Shown here piece after piece: positions 31,909-43,017 of a DNA stretch of 64,000 nt. This stretch comes from Rahnella aquatilis CIP 78.65 = ATCC 33071 (GTDB taxonomy: Bacteria > Pseudomonadota > Gammaproteobacteria > Enterobacterales > Enterobacteriaceae), in the NCBI RefSeq assembly GCF_000241955.1, contig NC_016818.1, forward strand, positions 4,030,001-4,094,000. Reading direction: 5' to 3'. The notes beneath the pieces are model-generated. The model was not told the DNA's origin, searched no databases, and saw only the letters and a program-made list of their open reading frames with translations. The translations under genes and the position numbers were made by a program. Position 1 is the stretch's first letter. Each line of letters starts with the position of its first letter.

Positions 31909-33224
31909 CAACCCAACTCCTTCGCCAGCGCGGTGAAGACATCGCCGCGTTGTTCAAAACTGCGGAACTGATCCAGACTCGCGCAGGCTGGCGACAGTAA
32001 AACCATGTCGCCGGAAACCACCCGCGTGCTGATATCACGCATCGCCTGCTCCATCGTTTCAAACAAGGAAGAAACGTCAGGACGTAAATCCGCAAGCGCC
32101 GCTCCATCACGGCCAAAGCAATAAATACGCAGATTGTCGCCCTGCAAATAACGCGTCAGTGGCGAAAAATCGGCAGACTTTCCGTCCCCGCCCAACAGCA
32201 GGTGCAGCGTGCCGTCAATATGCAACCCGTTCAATGCCGCTTCAGTGCTGCCCACATTGGTCGCCTTCGAATCATTAATCCAGCACACGCCATTGTGCTG
32301 CCATGCCACCTGAAAACGATGAGCCAAACCGGTAAAGGTCGTCAGTGCTTTCAGGCTGGACGCATGGGGAATACCGACGGCATCCGCCAGGGCCAGCGCC
32401 GCCAGCGCATTGGTGTAGTTATGGCGTCCTGTCAGCGGCATCTCGCGGGTATTCAGCACCTTCTCGCCACGCACACGTAACCAGATATCATCCTGCTGAC
32501 GGGTCAGATGGTAATCGCCCACATCAACACCAAAACTCACGCAGCGTTTATCCGCGCCACGTACCGGCATGGTCAGCGCATCGTCGGCATTGACAACGCA
32601 CAATGCTGCGTTCTCATACACTTTCAGCTTGGCTGCACGGTATTGCTGCAAACCAAACGGATAGCGATCCATATGGTCTTCAGTTACGTTGAGAATGGTC
32701 GCCGCCGCCGCATGCAGACTGTGCGTGGTTTCAAGCTGGAAGCTGGAAAGCTCAAGCACAAACAAATCATATTCGTGATCCAGCATGGTCAGCACAGGCA
32801 AACCGATATTGCCGCCCACGCCCGCGCGCCATCCGGCCGCTTTCGCCATCTCACCGACCAGCATGGTGACGGTGCTTTTGCCGTTCGAACCGGTAATAGC
32901 CACAATCGGAGTTTGCGTTTCACGGCAGAACAATTCGATATCGCCAATGATTTCCACACCTGCCTCTGCAGCTGCGCTCAGTGCCGGCGTTGCCAGCGCA
33001 ACACCCGGACTTGAAATGATCAAATCAGCGTCCAGCAGCCAGTCTTCATTGAGTGAACCGAGATGACACTCAATGTTATCCGCCAGTTTATCGAGTCCTG
33101 GCGGGCTGACGCGGGTATCAATGACACGCGGCGTTACACCACGTGCAACAAAGAAATCAACACAAGACAGGCCGGTAAGACCCAGCCCGATGATGACCAC
33201 TTTTTTACCCTGATAGTCAGCCAT
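31908..33224 (-). CDS. murD: UDP-N-acetylmuramoyl-L-alanine--D-glutamate ligase
   Basis: Adds D-Glu to UDP-MurNAc-L-Ala. The 438 residues equal E. coli MurD and contain the Rossmann-like [12 protein letters not shown], the ATP loop [17 protein letters not shown] and the DSKATNVGS segment of the C-terminal domain. ATG at 33224 is preferred to a GTG two codons upstream that overlaps the mraY stop; the GAAGG upstream fits the ATG better. Confidence 0.97.
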   Translation of the reverse strand: MADYQGKKVVIIGLGLTGLSCVDFFVARGVTPRVIDTRVSPPGLDKLADNIECHLGSLNEDWLLDADLIISSPGVALATPALSAAAEAGVEIIGDIELFCRETQTPIVAITGSNGKSTVTMLVGEMAKAAGWRAGVGGNIGLPVLTMLDHEYDLFVLELSSFQLETTHSLHAAAATILNVTEDHMDRYPFGLQQYRAAKLKVYENAALCVVNADDALTMPVRGADKRCVSFGVDVGDYHLTRQQDDIWLRVRGEKVLNTREMPLTGRHNYTNALAALALADAVGIPHASSLKALTTFTGLAHRFQVAWQHNGVCWINDSKATNVGSTEAALNGLHIDGTLHLLLGGDGKSADFSPLTRYLQGDNLRIYCFGRDGAALADLRPDVSSLFETMEQAMRDISTRVVSGDMVLLSPACASLDQFRSFEQRGDVFTALAKELG

Positions 33225-33226
33225 AT

Positions 33227-34309
33227 TCACCGTACCTTCAGCGTCGCCAGGCCAATCAGCACCAGCATCAGCGAAATAATCCAGAAGCGCACAATGACGC
33301 GCGGTTCCGGCCAGCCTTTAAGTTCGTAGTGATGATGAATAGGCGCCATACGGAAAATACGCTGCCCACGCAACTTAAAGGACCCAACCTGCAGGATGAC
33401 CGACAGTGTTTCGACAACAAACACACCGCCCATAATCACCAGTAAAAACTCCTGACGCAGCAGCACGGCGATAGTTCCCAGTGCGCCACCCAGAGCCAGA
33501 GAACCTACATCGCCCATGAAAACCTGTGCCGGATAAGTGTTGAACCACAAGAACCCAAGCCCGGCGCCAACAATGGCGGTACACACAATCACCAGTTCAC
33601 CCGCATGGCGCAGATAGGGAATATGCAGGTAGCTGGCGAAATTCATGTTGCCGGTCGCCCATGCCACCAGCGCAAAACCCGCTGCGACGAAAACCGTGGG
33701 CATAATCGCCAGACCATCCAGACCGTCCGTCAGGTTTACTGCGTTACTGGTACCAACAATCACAAAATAGCTCAGCAGGATATACAACAAACCCAACTGC
33801 GGCATGATGTCTTTAAAGAACGGCACCACCAGTTCAGTCGCAGGGGTATCTTTACCAATGGCATACATGGTGAAGGCCGCAGCCAGCGCAATCACGGACT
33901 GCCAGAAATATTTCCAGCGGGCAATCAGGCCCTTGGTGTCTTTGCGCACGACTTTGCGGTAGTCATCGATAAAGCCCACCACGCCGTAACCCAGCAAGAC
34001 GAACAGGACACACCACACGTAAGGGTTGGACGGATAAGCCCACATCAATACGGAAATCGTGATAGACGCCAGGATCATCAGGCCGCCCATCGTGGGTGTA
34101 CCACGTTTACTGAAATGTGATTCCGGGCCGTCGTTACGGACAATCTGACCAAACGACATTTTCTGCAGACGGGCAATCATGCGAGGCCCGATCCACAACG
34201 ACAGGAACAAAGCGGTCAGCAGGCTGACAATGGCGCGAAACGTCAGATAGGAAAAGACGTTGAAGCCGGAATAATATTTGACCAAGTGTTCGGCCAGCCA
34301 AACTAACAT
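33227..34309 (-). CDS. mraY: Phospho-N-acetylmuramoyl-pentapeptide transferase
   Basis: Integral membrane enzyme that joins UDP-MurNAc-pentapeptide to undecaprenyl phosphate, forming lipid I. The 360 residues match E. coli MraY, with ten hydrophobic segments and the signatures [28 protein letters not shown] and [12 protein letters not shown] that hold the catalytic aspartates and Mg site. It overlaps murF by 7 nt. Confidence 0.98.
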   Translation of the reverse strand: MLVWLAEHLVKYYSGFNVFSYLTFRAIVSLLTALFLSLWIGPRMIARLQKMSFGQIVRNDGPESHFSKRGTPTMGGLMILASITISVLMWAYPSNPYVWCVLFVLLGYGVVGFIDDYRKVVRKDTKGLIARWKYFWQSVIALAAAFTMYAIGKDTPATELVVPFFKDIMPQLGLLYILLSYFVIVGTSNAVNLTDGLDGLAIMPTVFVAAGFALVAWATGNMNFASYLHIPYLRHAGELVIVCTAIVGAGLGFLWFNTYPAQVFMGDVGSLALGGALGTIAVLLRQEFLLVIMGGVFVVETLSVILQVGSFKLRGQRIFRMAPIHHHYELKGWPEPRVIVRFWIISLMLVLIGLATLKVR

Positions 34310-35664
34310 GTTGCATTCTCCTGTAACGCGCGTACTACCTGCTCCATTGCGGCACTACGTGAACCTTTAATCAAAACGGTAATTACCGCATGTTCAGACA
34401 GTAAGCTCGTTAAACGGGCCGTCAGGGCTGCCTTATCTTTCAGATGTTCACCACACCCGCTGACATCACTGATGATGCGGCTGTCATGACCAATGCTGAA
34501 GACCTTATCGATGCCTGCATTACGGATAGCCTCGCCAACCTGACGGTGGCAACTTTCGCTTTCAGCACCCAGTTCAGCCATATCGCCCACCGCCATCACG
34601 CGGTATCCCGGCATCTCCGCCAGCACCTGTGCGGCAGCAGTCATTGAACCCACATTCGCGTTGTAGCTGTCATCGAGCAAGGTTTTGCCCTCGCTGATGA
34701 CGATCGGGAACAAGCGTCCTTTTACAGATTGCAGTGTTGCCAGACCGGCGCGCACGTTGTCCAGTGAAGCGCCGACAGACAACGCCAGCGCAGCCGCAGC
34801 GAGTGCATTAGCGATATTGTGTCGGCCCGGAACCGGCAGCGAAACATCAATGCTGCCCTGAGGAGAATGCAGGGTGAATGCGGTATTCAGCGGGCTGATT
34901 CTGACATCTGAAGCACTGAAATCGACATCAGCAGCCTGCAGCGGAGAGAAGCGCCAGACCGTTTTGCCGGTCAGCTTGTGCTGCCAGTTTGCCCAGTCAT
35001 TGTTGTCCGCATTAATCACGGCAATGCCATTTTCCGGCAGGCCTTCGAAAATCTCGCCTTTCGCACGGGCCACACCCGCAAGGGAACCGAAACCTTCCAG
35101 ATGTGCGGCTGACAGGTTATTCACCAGGGCCGTTTCAGGCCGCGCCAGCGCAGTGGTATAGGCGATTTCCCCCGGATGATTCGCGCCCATTTCAATGACA
35201 GCAAAATCATGCTCTGCCGTCAGACGCAGCAATGTCAGCGGAACGCCGATGTCGTTATTGAAGTTACCTGCGGTATACAGCACATTGCCGCACTCACGCA
35301 AAATTGCCGCAGTCATCTCTTTTACAGAAGTCTTGCCGGAAGAACCGGTCAGGCCGACAACGCGCGCAGGTACCTGCTGACGCACCCAGCCCCCCAGTTT
35401 TCCGAGCGCAATACGCGTATCAGCAACCACTAACTGCGGAACGTCCACCGGTAAGCGCTTACTTACCAGTAAAGCCCCTGAACCGGCTTTGACGGCATCA
35501 GCGGCAAAATCGTGGGCATCAAATTTTTCGCCTTTCAGCGCAACAAACAGACAGCCTTCGGTGACCTGACGGGTGTCCGTCGTCACGCTGTCGATTTGGG
35601 TATCGGTACCGATAAGCTCAGCGTTGAGCGCATCCGCCAGTGTTTGCAGGGAAACGCGGATCAT
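34303..35664 (-). CDS. murF: UDP-N-acetylmuramoyl-tripeptide--D-alanyl-D-alanine ligase
   Basis: Adds the D-Ala-D-Ala dipeptide made by Ddl to the UDP-MurNAc-tripeptide. The 453 residues match the family and carry the ATP loop [21 protein letters not shown] and [11 protein letters not shown]. Overlaps murE by 4 nt (ATGA) and mraY by 7 nt, so translation along the cluster is probably coupled. Confidence 0.97.
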   Translation of the reverse strand: MIRVSLQTLADALNAELIGTDTQIDSVTTDTRQVTEGCLFVALKGEKFDAHDFAADAVKAGSGALLVSKRLPVDVPQLVVADTRIALGKLGGWVRQQVPARVVGLTGSSGKTSVKEMTAAILRECGNVLYTAGNFNNDIGVPLTLLRLTAEHDFAVIEMGANHPGEIAYTTALARPETALVNNLSAAHLEGFGSLAGVARAKGEIFEGLPENGIAVINADNNDWANWQHKLTGKTVWRFSPLQAADVDFSASDVRISPLNTAFTLHSPQGSIDVSLPVPGRHNIANALAAAALALSVGASLDNVRAGLATLQSVKGRLFPIVISEGKTLLDDSYNANVGSMTAAAQVLAEMPGYRVMAVGDMAELGAESESCHRQVGEAIRNAGIDKVFSIGHDSRIISDVSGCGEHLKDKAALTARLTSLLSEHAVITVLIKGSRSAAMEQVVRALQENATC

Positions 35665-37148
35665 GCGATCACCCCCAGCAAACGTGCGACCGTCACGCGG
35701 TCGGAATAATCGAGACGCTGATTGCCGACAAGCTGGTAATCCTCATGTCCTTTACCGGCAATCAACACCACATCCTCTTCTTTCGCCTGCATAATCGCGC
35801 TGGTGACTGCTTCTGCGCGGCCATGAATTTCCTGCGCGCGCCCGGCATCAAGCAGGCCGGAGAGAATATCGGCAACAATTGCGCGAGGCTCTTCGCTGCG
35901 GGGATTATCATCGGTAACAATCACGCGGTCAGCGTATTGCTCAGCAATACCGCCCATCAGCGGACGTTTACCTTTATCGCGATCGCCGCCGCAACCAAAT
36001 ACACACCACAGCGTGCCACGACAATGCAGACGGGCTGCCGCCAGCGCTTTTTCCAGTGCGTCAGGGGTATGGGCATAATCCACCACCGCGGTAGGTTTAC
36101 CCGGCGCATTGAAAACTTCCATGCGGCCACAAACCGGTTGTAGCTGAGAGGCTGTCGCCAGTAATTGCGCCAGCGGATAATCGAGGGAAAGGAGCGTTGC
36201 CAGCGCAACCAGCAGGTTGCTGACGTTGAACGCGCCCATGAGGCGACTCTCCAGATTGCCTTCACCCCAGCTTGAATCGATATTTACGGTCGCGCCGTTG
36301 TCGTGATAATTCACGCTGCGCGCCACCAGCCAGCGGCCATTCCAGCCTGCCGGGATTTTGTCTTCCATGCTGACCGCAATTGCGCCCGGCGTTTTCGTCA
36401 GCCAGCGCGCTCCGACGTCATCGTCAGCATTAATGATTTTCTGACCGACATGATGCGAGGAGAAAAGCTGCCATTTGGCGTCTTCATAATTTTGCATATC
36501 GCCGTGGTAATCAAGATGATCACGGCTCAGGTTGGTAAATGCGGCAGCGGCAAACGGCAGTGCAGCAACACGATGCTGAACCAGCCCGTGGGAAGAAACT
36601 TCCATTGCGGCAAAGGTTGCCCCCTGTTTCACCAGATCAGCCAGAATGTGCTGAACCTGTACGGCAGAACCGGTGGTGTTTTCCGCCGGTACCACGCTAT
36701 CCAGCAAGCCATTGCCCACAGTGCCCATCACGGCACTGGTTTCGCCCAGCAACTGGCTCCACTGCGCCAGCAATTGCGTGGTCGTGGTTTTGCCATTGGT
36801 GCCTGTTACGCCAACCAGACGTAATTCTTTGCCCGGTTGCTGGTAAAAGCGTCCCGCCAGCTCTGACAGCAGAATATTAAGATCCTCGAGATAAACTACC
36901 GGTACACCATGCATCTGGCAGACCGTTCCATGCTTTTGTTCACCCTTTGCCTCGGCCACAACGGCAGCGACGCCCTGGGCAATTGCCTGGGGAATAAAAC
37001 GACGCCCGTCACTGGTATGGCCTGAAACCGCGACAAACAGATCGCCGGCAGCCGCAACGCGGCTGTCGAGAATCATGTCTTTTAGCGCTACCGCCGGGGC
37101 ATCACTCACCCAGGGCGCTAAGATGTCGCGCAAATTACGATCTGCCAC
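35661..37148 (-). CDS. murE: UDP-MurNAc-tripeptide ligase, meso-diaminopimelate type
   Basis: Adds meso-diaminopimelate to UDP-MurNAc-L-Ala-D-Glu. The 495 residues equal E. coli MurE. The ATP loop is [10 protein letters not shown]. The DNPR motif in [11 protein letters not shown] is the hallmark of DAP-specific rather than lysine-specific enzymes and fits a Gram-negative wall. The start is GTG ([10 protein letters not shown]), also used in E. coli, and lies 14 nt inside the end of ftsI. Confidence 0.98.
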   Translation of the reverse strand: MADRNLRDILAPWVSDAPAVALKDMILDSRVAAAGDLFVAVSGHTSDGRRFIPQAIAQGVAAVVAEAKGEQKHGTVCQMHGVPVVYLEDLNILLSELAGRFYQQPGKELRLVGVTGTNGKTTTTQLLAQWSQLLGETSAVMGTVGNGLLDSVVPAENTTGSAVQVQHILADLVKQGATFAAMEVSSHGLVQHRVAALPFAAAAFTNLSRDHLDYHGDMQNYEDAKWQLFSSHHVGQKIINADDDVGARWLTKTPGAIAVSMEDKIPAGWNGRWLVARSVNYHDNGATVNIDSSWGEGNLESRLMGAFNVSNLLVALATLLSLDYPLAQLLATASQLQPVCGRMEVFNAPGKPTAVVDYAHTPDALEKALAAARLHCRGTLWCVFGCGGDRDKGKRPLMGGIAEQYADRVIVTDDNPRSEEPRAIVADILSGLLDAGRAQEIHGRAEAVTSAIMQAKEEDVVLIAGKGHEDYQLVGNQRLDYSDRVTVARLLGVIA

Positions 37149-38898
37149 CTGAAGCCTCTTTTTGATTGTTCACTATGTCTGCGTTTTCATCGGCAGTCAG
37201 CGCATCCGGTTCAACGTTCATGGTGCGCAATACGCCGCCCATGATGGCGCCAAACACCGGTGCGGAAACGGCCCCACCGTAATATTTCCCTGCCTGTGGG
37301 TCATTGATAACCACCACAAGGGCAAATCTTGGATTGCTTGCTGGCGCAACGCCTGCGGTATAGGCAATGTATTTGTTAACGTATTTTCCGTCCGGACCGA
37401 CTTTTTTCGCGGTACCGGTTTTAATCGCAATGCGGTAACCCTTGATGGCGGCTTTCACGCCACCGCCGCCAGGCAGTGCCACGCTTTCCATCATATGCAC
37501 GACGGTACGCACCAGCGGTTCAGGGAAGACGCGCTCGCCGGAAACCGGCGGATCAACTCGTGTGATCGACAATGGGCGATAAACGCCCATGCTGCCGATT
37601 GTTGCGTAGACTCGCGCTAGCTGGAGAGGTGTCACCATTAGCCCGTAGCCGAAAGAGAAGGTGGCCCTCTCTATGTCAGACCACCGTTGTTTTTTAGGGT
37701 ATAAGCCACTGCTTTCTCCGACCAGCCCCAAATTGGTCGGTTTTCCCAATCCGAATCGCGAGTAAGTATCTACCAGCTCAGCGGATGGCATCGATAACGC
37801 CAGTCGTGAAACACCGACGTTACTCGACTTCTGCAAGATACCCGTAACGGAAAGCTCCGCGTAACGGGCTACATCTTTAATCTCATGACCATTAATCCGG
37901 TACGGCAAGGTATTCAGCACGCTGTTCTCGCGCACCACGCCATTTTTCAGCGCCGTCATCACCACCATCGGTTTCACGGTGGAACCCGGTTCGAAGATGT
38001 CGGTGATGGCACGGTTACGCATCACGTCTTTTGGCGTATCCGGCATGTTGTTCGGGTTGTAGGACGGGCTGTTGGCCATCGCCAGGACTTCACCGGTTTG
38101 CACGTCGACCAGCACCGCAGTGCCCGACTCCGCTTTGTTGAATGCCACGGCGTTGTTAAGCTCGCGGTAAACCAGCGCCTGCAAACGTTCATCAATGCTC
38201 AGCGCCAGATTGTGTGCCGCCTGGCTATCTACGGTAGAAATATCTTCGATGACGCGCCCGAAGCGGTCTTTACGAATGGTACGTTCGCCCGGTTTACCGG
38301 TCAGCCAGCGGTCAAAACTCTTCTCAACGCCTTCAATGCCTTCACCGTCGATATTGGTGACGCCAATAACATGCGACGTCACCTGCCCGGCCGGGTAATA
38401 GCGGCGGGATTCCTGACGCAGGGAAATCCCCGGCAGTTTGAGTTTACGGATATATTCACCGACCGCAGGATTGACCTGGCGCGCCAGATAGACGAAACGC
38501 CCATTTGGATTGGCAGTAATACGGGAAGAAAGTTGGGCAAGAGGCATGTTCAGCGCATCGGCCAGCGCTTTCCATTTGGTATCGGCGCTGATACCGCCGC
38601 GATCGCTAATTTCTTTCGGATCAGCCCAGATGGCATTAACCGGTACACTGACCGCCAGCGGGCGGCCAGAGCGATCGGTAATCATGCCACGGGACGTTGG
38701 AATGGTTTGTACGCGAAGGGAGCGCAGATCACCCTCTTTCACCAGCTTATCCGGATTAATCACCTGCAGATACGCCACACGCAACATCAGGCCAACCAAT
38801 GCCAGCAGGATACAGGCGCACAACAACGCAAAACGCCAGCTGATAAAGCTGGCTTGATTTTCGGGACGCTTTAACTTCGCGGTGCGTGTTGCTTTCAT
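37135..38898 (-). CDS. ftsI: Septal transpeptidase FtsI (PBP3)
   Basis: Class B penicillin-binding protein that cross-links septal peptidoglycan with FtsW. The 587 residues have a short cytoplasmic tail, one transmembrane helix (about 23-43), a pedestal dimerisation domain, and the transpeptidase motifs STVK (catalytic Ser in EPGSTVKP), SSN and KTGT. E. coli PBP3 is 588. It begins 27 nt after ftsL ends and overlaps murE by 14 nt. Confidence 0.98.
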   Translation of the reverse strand: MKATRTAKLKRPENQASFISWRFALLCACILLALVGLMLRVAYLQVINPDKLVKEGDLRSLRVQTIPTSRGMITDRSGRPLAVSVPVNAIWADPKEISDRGGISADTKWKALADALNMPLAQLSSRITANPNGRFVYLARQVNPAVGEYIRKLKLPGISLRQESRRYYPAGQVTSHVIGVTNIDGEGIEGVEKSFDRWLTGKPGERTIRKDRFGRVIEDISTVDSQAAHNLALSIDERLQALVYRELNNAVAFNKAESGTAVLVDVQTGEVLAMANSPSYNPNNMPDTPKDVMRNRAITDIFEPGSTVKPMVVMTALKNGVVRENSVLNTLPYRINGHEIKDVARYAELSVTGILQKSSNVGVSRLALSMPSAELVDTYSRFGLGKPTNLGLVGESSGLYPKKQRWSDIERATFSFGYGLMVTPLQLARVYATIGSMGVYRPLSITRVDPPVSGERVFPEPLVRTVVHMMESVALPGGGGVKAAIKGYRIAIKTGTAKKVGPDGKYVNKYIAYTAGVAPASNPRFALVVVINDPQAGKYYGGAVSAPVFGAIMGGVLRTMNVEPDALTADENADIVNNQKEASGGRS

Positions 38899-38925
38899 TC
38901 GCTGCCTGTATTCTCCGTGGGCATT

Positions 38926-39246
38926 TTAAGGCTGAACCACAATTATTTCTTGAGATGGATCAACGTGTTGCATCTGCAATTTCTCCGTTGCGATGCGTTC
39001 TACCCGGCTGTGATCGCCGAGGGCATTCTCTTCAAGGATCAGGTTGCGCCATTCAATGTCCAGCGCATCTCTTTCCAGGACTAATTGTTCGCGCTGAGCC
39101 GTCAGCAAACGCGTACGGTGAGCGGTAGTGACCACTAAAATTGCGCTGACCAAAACGGCGATCATCAAAATTAATGGGATTTTGCCGTTGCGAAGGATAT
39201 CGCTGGCGATCACTCCCACGAGTCCGTGGCGTTCGTTGCCTATCAC
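38926..39246 (-). CDS. ftsL: Cell division protein FtsL
   Basis: Small bitopic protein of the FtsQLB complex. The 106 residues contain one transmembrane helix (about 23-42) followed by a periplasmic leucine-zipper coiled coil ([18 protein letters not shown] and on) almost identical to E. coli. The cytoplasmic tail is about 15 residues shorter than in E. coli (121). The start is a GTG overlapping the rsmH stop (GTGA); no better upstream start exists in frame. Confidence 0.94.
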   Translation of the reverse strand: MIGNERHGLVGVIASDILRNGKIPLILMIAVLVSAILVVTTAHRTRLLTAQREQLVLERDALDIEWRNLILEENALGDHSRVERIATEKLQMQHVDPSQEIIVVQP

Positions 39247-40184
39247 GCTGTTGTTCTCTCAGCAAAACGCAGAACAGAACTGCGTGCCCGCGGGTTTTCG
39301 GCCACTTCAGCCTCAGAGGGCATCATTTTCCCGACTGACTTCAGTGAACGTCCGCCCAGTTCCGCGATTTGCGCTTCCGTCATCGGGATACCGGCCGGCA
39401 CCTGCGCACCACGGCTATGCTGGCGGATGAAGCGTTTCACAATCCGGTCTTCCAGCGAATGGAAGCTGATCACAGATAAACGACCTTCAGGTGCCAGAAT
39501 TTCCAGCGCGCCATCCAGCGCACGTTCAATCTCTTCCAGTTCACTGTTGATGTAGATACGGATCGCCTGGAAGCTGCGCGTGGCCGGATGCTTGTGCTTC
39601 TCGCGAATTGGCGAGGCATTAGCGATCAGATCCGCCAGCTCTTTGGTCCGGCTCATCGGCAGTTCGCGGTTACGCTCAACGATCGCGCGTGCAATACGTT
39701 TGGCAAAACGCTCTTCACCAAACGTTTTCAACACCCAGGCAATATCTTCGGCTTCAGCTTTCATCAACCATTCAGCTGCTGAATAACCGCGGGTAGGATC
39801 CATACGCATATCCAGAGGCCCGTCACGCATAAATGAGAATCCACGTTCAGGATCGTCAAGCTGAGGAGATGAAACACCTAAATCCAGGAGGACGCCGTCG
39901 ATCTTGCCTTCGAGACCACGATCCCGCACATAGTCAGCCAGATCAGAAAAAGGTCCGTGAACGATAGAAAAACGAGGATCAACAATAGATTCTGCGGCTT
40001 TGATCGCCTGTGGATCACGGTCAATCGCCAGCAAGCGTCCGTCCGGCCCAAGCTGGGACAGGATCAGACGTGAATGGCCACCACGGCCAAAAGTTCCGTC
40101 TATGTAAATGCCGTCCTGTCGAATGTTGAGACCGTTAACGGCTTCATCCAGCAAAACGGAAGTGTGTTTGTAGTTTTCAACCAT
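39243..40184 (-). CDS. rsmH: 16S rRNA (cytosine1402-N4)-methyltransferase
   Basis: SAM-dependent methyltransferase that modifies C1402 in the 16S rRNA decoding site. The 313 residues match E. coli RsmH (formerly MraW) and include [10 protein letters not shown] (SAM site), [12 protein letters not shown] and [14 protein letters not shown]. It starts 2 nt after mraZ ends and overlaps ftsL by 4 nt. Confidence 0.97.
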   Translation of the reverse strand: MVENYKHTSVLLDEAVNGLNIRQDGIYIDGTFGRGGHSRLILSQLGPDGRLLAIDRDPQAIKAAESIVDPRFSIVHGPFSDLADYVRDRGLEGKIDGVLLDLGVSSPQLDDPERGFSFMRDGPLDMRMDPTRGYSAAEWLMKAEAEDIAWVLKTFGEERFAKRIARAIVERNRELPMSRTKELADLIANASPIREKHKHPATRSFQAIRIYINSELEEIERALDGALEILAPEGRLSVISFHSLEDRIVKRFIRQHSRGAQVPAGIPMTEAQIAELGGRSLKSVGKMMPSEAEVAENPRARSSVLRFAERTTA

Positions 40185-40186
40185 GC

Positions 40187-40645
40187 TTATAATGACAAGT
40201 CCTGTAATCGGTCAGAAAGGGGTTCCTGAGACGATTGTTCAGCGTCGATGTCTTCCTTAACTTGTTGATACCAGGTCTGTTCATCCCACAGTTCAAACTT
40301 ATTGAACTGCCCAACCAGCATCACTTCTTTTGCGAGCCCGGCATGCTGACGCAATGTTGTTGCAATCAGCAGACGCCCGGCGTTATCCATCTGACATTCA
40401 CTGGCATGCCCCAGTAAGAGGCGCTGAATACGGCGCTCAATAGGGTTCATGCTCGACAGACGGGACAATTTTTGTTCGATAACTTCCCATTCAGGGAGGG
40501 TGTAAAGGAGGAGGCATGGGTGATGGAGGTCTATGGTGCACACCATTTGACCTTGCGATTCTTCGCTCAGCAAATCCCGATAACGGGTGGGTACGGCAAG
40601 TCGCCCTTTGCTGTCGAGGTTAACCATCGTCGCGCCACGAAACAT
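40187..40645 (-). CDS. mraZ: Transcriptional regulator MraZ
   Basis: First gene of the division and cell wall cluster; a ring-forming AbrB/SpoVT-fold DNA-binding protein that represses its own operon in E. coli. The 152 residues have two MraZ repeats with the DxxxR signatures ([14 protein letters not shown] and [14 protein letters not shown]). ATG at 40645 ([10 protein letters not shown]) is chosen; 18 extra codons upstream run through the operator repeats. Direct MraZ-type repeats lie at 40665-40699. Confidence 0.97.
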   Translation of the reverse strand: MFRGATMVNLDSKGRLAVPTRYRDLLSEESQGQMVCTIDLHHPCLLLYTLPEWEVIEQKLSRLSSMNPIERRIQRLLLGHASECQMDNAGRLLIATTLRQHAGLAKEVMLVGQFNKFELWDEQTWYQQVKEDIDAEQSSQEPLSDRLQDLSL

Positions 40646-40664
40646 GACCGCTCTACCCCTCTGT

Positions 40665-40699
40665 GACCCTTTCCACCACTTTCCCCCACAAATTCCCAC
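40665..40699 (-). promoter_or_regulatory. MraZ-box direct repeats
   Basis: On the minus strand GTGGG recurs at exact 10-bp steps: GTGGG (40699-40695), GTGGG (40689-40685), GTGGT (40679-40675), then a weaker GGGTC (40669-40665). This is the TGGGN-N5 array bound by the MraZ ring. It lies between the probable transcription start and the mraZ ATG, suiting autorepression. Confidence 0.75.
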
Positions 40700-40706
40700 A
40701 GAAAAG

Positions 40707-40736
40707 AGTTTACGGATGGTTTTAAAACCTTGTCAA
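40707..40736 (-). promoter_or_regulatory. Probable Pmra promoter of the dcw cluster
   Basis: On the minus strand a perfect -35 TTGACA (40736-40731) is followed, after an 18-bp spacer, by a -10 TAAACT (40712-40707). The spacer contains the 12-bp palindrome GGTTTTAAAACC (40718-40729). The MraZ repeats begin just downstream. It is the only strong promoter-like match upstream of mraZ. Confidence 0.6.
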
Positions 40737-41319
40737 GCCAGAGCAGAGACGGTTTGGCAATATTTACGCAGCGACACAAATGCTTAGCGCAAGGTGATGA
40801 GGTTTTTTAGAGAGGGGATAGAAAATAACGTCATGATTAGTTGAAGAAATTTCGGAGGGTTAATAATTTCGTTTAAAAAAAAACCAAACTGAACATTATT
40901 TAACTATTTATATTCTTCTGCTACCTAACTCTCATTTCCTGACCGTTTTGCCTTAACAAAAATCATTTTCAATTTTTTTCTGGCTGTCACGTCTAAATCA
41001 ACATCATTTTACATGCCAACCCGCATGGCATAAGCCTTTGGGGAGTTTCAAAAACCATCAGTCATGCAGTAAACCCATGCTGCTGGAAATTAAGCGGGGA
41101 ATTCTACAGCACTTTTATGGGGAGCATTAACGTATTTTAGAAATTGATGGGAGGATTTATATCTGCGGGAGAAAGGATAAAACATTTGTTAATAATTCAG
41201 CAGGCTGGGAATGCTCCTAAATTACCCTTTCAATCGTCAGGGGAATTTTTGTAATTGATTCCCCGGGCGGATAAGCCAAATAACCCAAAATTTTTAAGGA
41301 TAATCTCAAAAGGGAAAGT
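40737..41319. other. Long non-coding gap between cra and mraZ
   Basis: This is AT-rich DNA with no ORF that has a plausible ribosome site. E. coli has a gap of similar size here. I see a hairpin at 41240-41264 (GGGGAAT/ATTCCCC around an 11-nt loop) and a smaller one at 41013-41031 (ATGCC/GGCAT). Function unknown; accessory promoters for the dcw cluster are possible. Confidence 0.5.
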
Positions 41320-41345
41320 GACGGGTAACAGCAGGGATACCCGTC
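41320..41345 (-). terminator. cra terminator
   Basis: A perfect 8-bp stem (GACGGGTA/TACCCGTC) with a 10-nt loop is followed on the minus strand by ACTTTCCCTTTTG. It lies 7 nt after the cra stop. Confidence 0.8.
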
Positions 41346-41351
41346 CGATGA

Positions 41352-42356
41352 TTATTTTCGGCTCAGGCGACCACGGCGGAACAAATTACGCCGGATACGG
41401 GTCAGCCCGGCTTTCGGCTTCTTAGGTTCATCCAGACAGGCCAGAACCAGTTCCAGCACGCGTTCAGCCACATCGCGGTGACGCTGCGCCACGGCCAGAA
41501 CCGGGCATTCAAGGAAATCGAGCAGCTCGTTATCGCCAAACGTGGCGATAGCCAGATCGACCGGTAAACGCCCTTCCCTTTTCAGCGTAACGTCCATTAC
41601 GCCCTGCAACAACTGGAATGACGTGGTGAATAACGCCTGCGGCATCGGGTTTGTTTTCAGCCATTCGGCAAACACAATGGCCGCAGATTCACGATCATAA
41701 GCATTGGCATAAAGATATTTTGGCTGGCGTGGATCGTCAGCCCATGCCTGGCGGAAACCCTGCTCGCGCAGGAAACTCACGGAAAGCTCAGGCAACGCGC
41801 CGAGATACAATACCGATTCAGCAGGGAAGGTGCGCAGTTCCTGCGCCAGCATCAGTGCATCATCCTGATCGGCACCCACAACACTAATAAAGTGTTCGGG
41901 ATCCAGAGCACGATCAAGCGCAATGATCGGGAAATCGTTATTGGCCCAGCGCTGATAGAAAGGATGTTCCGGTGGCAACGACGTGGAGATAATGATCGCA
42001 TCTACCTGACGTTGCAGCAAATGCTCGATGCAGCGCATTTCATTGTCAGGCTGATCTTCAGAACAGGCGATCAGCAACTGATAACCCCGCTGACGGGCCT
42101 GACGCTCGAGGAAGTTAGCGATTTTGGTGTAACTGGTATTTTCCAGATCAGGGATCACCAGGCCAATAGAACGGGTACGACCGGCGCGTAAGCCCGCTGC
42201 CACCGCATTCGGGTGATAGTTATGTTCCTTCACGACAGCCATAACTTTTTCGACTGTCTTATCGCTGACACGATACTGTTTCGCTTTGCCATTAATCACA
42301 TAACTGGCCGTTGTACGCGAAACGCCCGCTAACCTCGCGATCTCATCCAGCTTCAC
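41352..42356 (-). CDS. cra: Catabolite repressor/activator Cra (FruR)
   Basis: LacI-family regulator that senses fructose phosphates and sets the balance between glycolysis and gluconeogenesis. The 334 residues equal E. coli Cra. The helix-turn-helix lies at residues 1-25 ([20 protein letters not shown]) with the hinge near 50-60 and a periplasmic-binding-like effector domain. The start is GTG, as in E. coli. It follows the ilvIH terminator and ends at its own terminator. A Cra-like half-palindromic site at 42425-42440 suggests autoregulation. Confidence 0.97.
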   Translation of the reverse strand: MKLDEIARLAGVSRTTASYVINGKAKQYRVSDKTVEKVMAVVKEHNYHPNAVAAGLRAGRTRSIGLVIPDLENTSYTKIANFLERQARQRGYQLLIACSEDQPDNEMRCIEHLLQRQVDAIIISTSLPPEHPFYQRWANNDFPIIALDRALDPEHFISVVGADQDDALMLAQELRTFPAESVLYLGALPELSVSFLREQGFRQAWADDPRQPKYLYANAYDRESAAIVFAEWLKTNPMPQALFTTSFQLLQGVMDVTLKREGRLPVDLAIATFGDNELLDFLECPVLAVAQRHRDVAERVLELVLACLDEPKKPKAGLTRIRRNLFRRGRLSRK

Positions 42357-42424
42357 TGAGAAAACCCCTTAATAAAGATAATGCTTTATCTAACCGCAGA
42401 AGCCCCTGCCGGGCAAGGTGTTTT

Positions 42425-42440
42425 ACCGAATCGCTTCACC
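42425..42440 (-). promoter_or_regulatory. Candidate Cra binding site upstream of cra
   Basis: The minus strand reads GGTGAAGCGATTCGGT, close to the Cra consensus TGAAWCGNTTCA-like half site, with two departures. It lies about 70 bp upstream of the cra start, between the ilvIH terminator and the gene. Confidence 0.4.
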
Positions 42441-42448
42441 TGACTCGC

Positions 42449-42482
42449 AAAAAAAAAAGCCCAACTCAAGAGTCGGGCTTTT
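42449..42482 (-). terminator. ilvIH terminator
   Basis: A GC-rich hairpin (42459-42478, AGCCCGACTC/GAGTTGGGCT with one mismatch) is followed on the minus strand by ten T residues. It lies 42 nt after the ilvH stop and separates ilvIH from cra. Confidence 0.93.
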
Positions 42483-42523
42483 AAATATCAGATAAGTTTC
42501 ACATCTTGCTGATTATTTACACT

Positions 42524-43015
42524 TTAGCGCATGATTTTGTCGCCACGGGAAACACCCACGACGCCGGAGCGCGCAACTTCCACAATTTCAGCCACATCAC
42601 GAATACTGGCTAAAAACGCGTCCAGTTTGTCACTGGTACCTGCCAGCTGAACGGTGTAAAGCGTTGCTGTCACGTCCACGATCTGCCCGCGGAAAATCTC
42701 AGTTGAACGCTTCACTTCTTCGCGGCCATAACCCGAAGCCTGCACCTTCACCAGCATGATCTCACGCTCAACGTGAGCGCCCTGCACCAGCTCGGTCACT
42801 CGCAATACGTCCACCAGCTTATGCAGTTGCTTTTCGATCTGCTCAAGGACTTTGGCATCGCCTACGGTCTGAATCGTCATGCGCGACAGCGTTGGATCAT
42901 CCGTTGGCGCGACGGTCAGGCTTTCAATGTTGTAGCCACGCTGAGAGAACAGACCGACTACGCGGGACAATGCGCCCGATTCGTTTTCCAGTAATACTGA
43001 TAAAATCCGGCGCAT
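42524..43015 (-). CDS. ilvH: Acetolactate synthase III regulatory subunit
   Basis: Small subunit that activates IlvI and gives feedback inhibition by valine. The 163 residues match E. coli. The N-terminal ACT domain ([35 protein letters not shown]) binds valine, and a second ACT-like domain follows. ATG at 43015 is chosen; ten upstream codons overlap ilvI. It starts 2 nt after the ilvI stop. Confidence 0.97.
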   Translation of the reverse strand: MRRILSVLLENESGALSRVVGLFSQRGYNIESLTVAPTDDPTLSRMTIQTVGDAKVLEQIEKQLHKLVDVLRVTELVQGAHVEREIMLVKVQASGYGREEVKRSTEIFRGQIVDVTATLYTVQLAGTSDKLDAFLASIRDVAEIVEVARSGVVGVSRGDKIMR

Positions 43016-43017
43016 GA

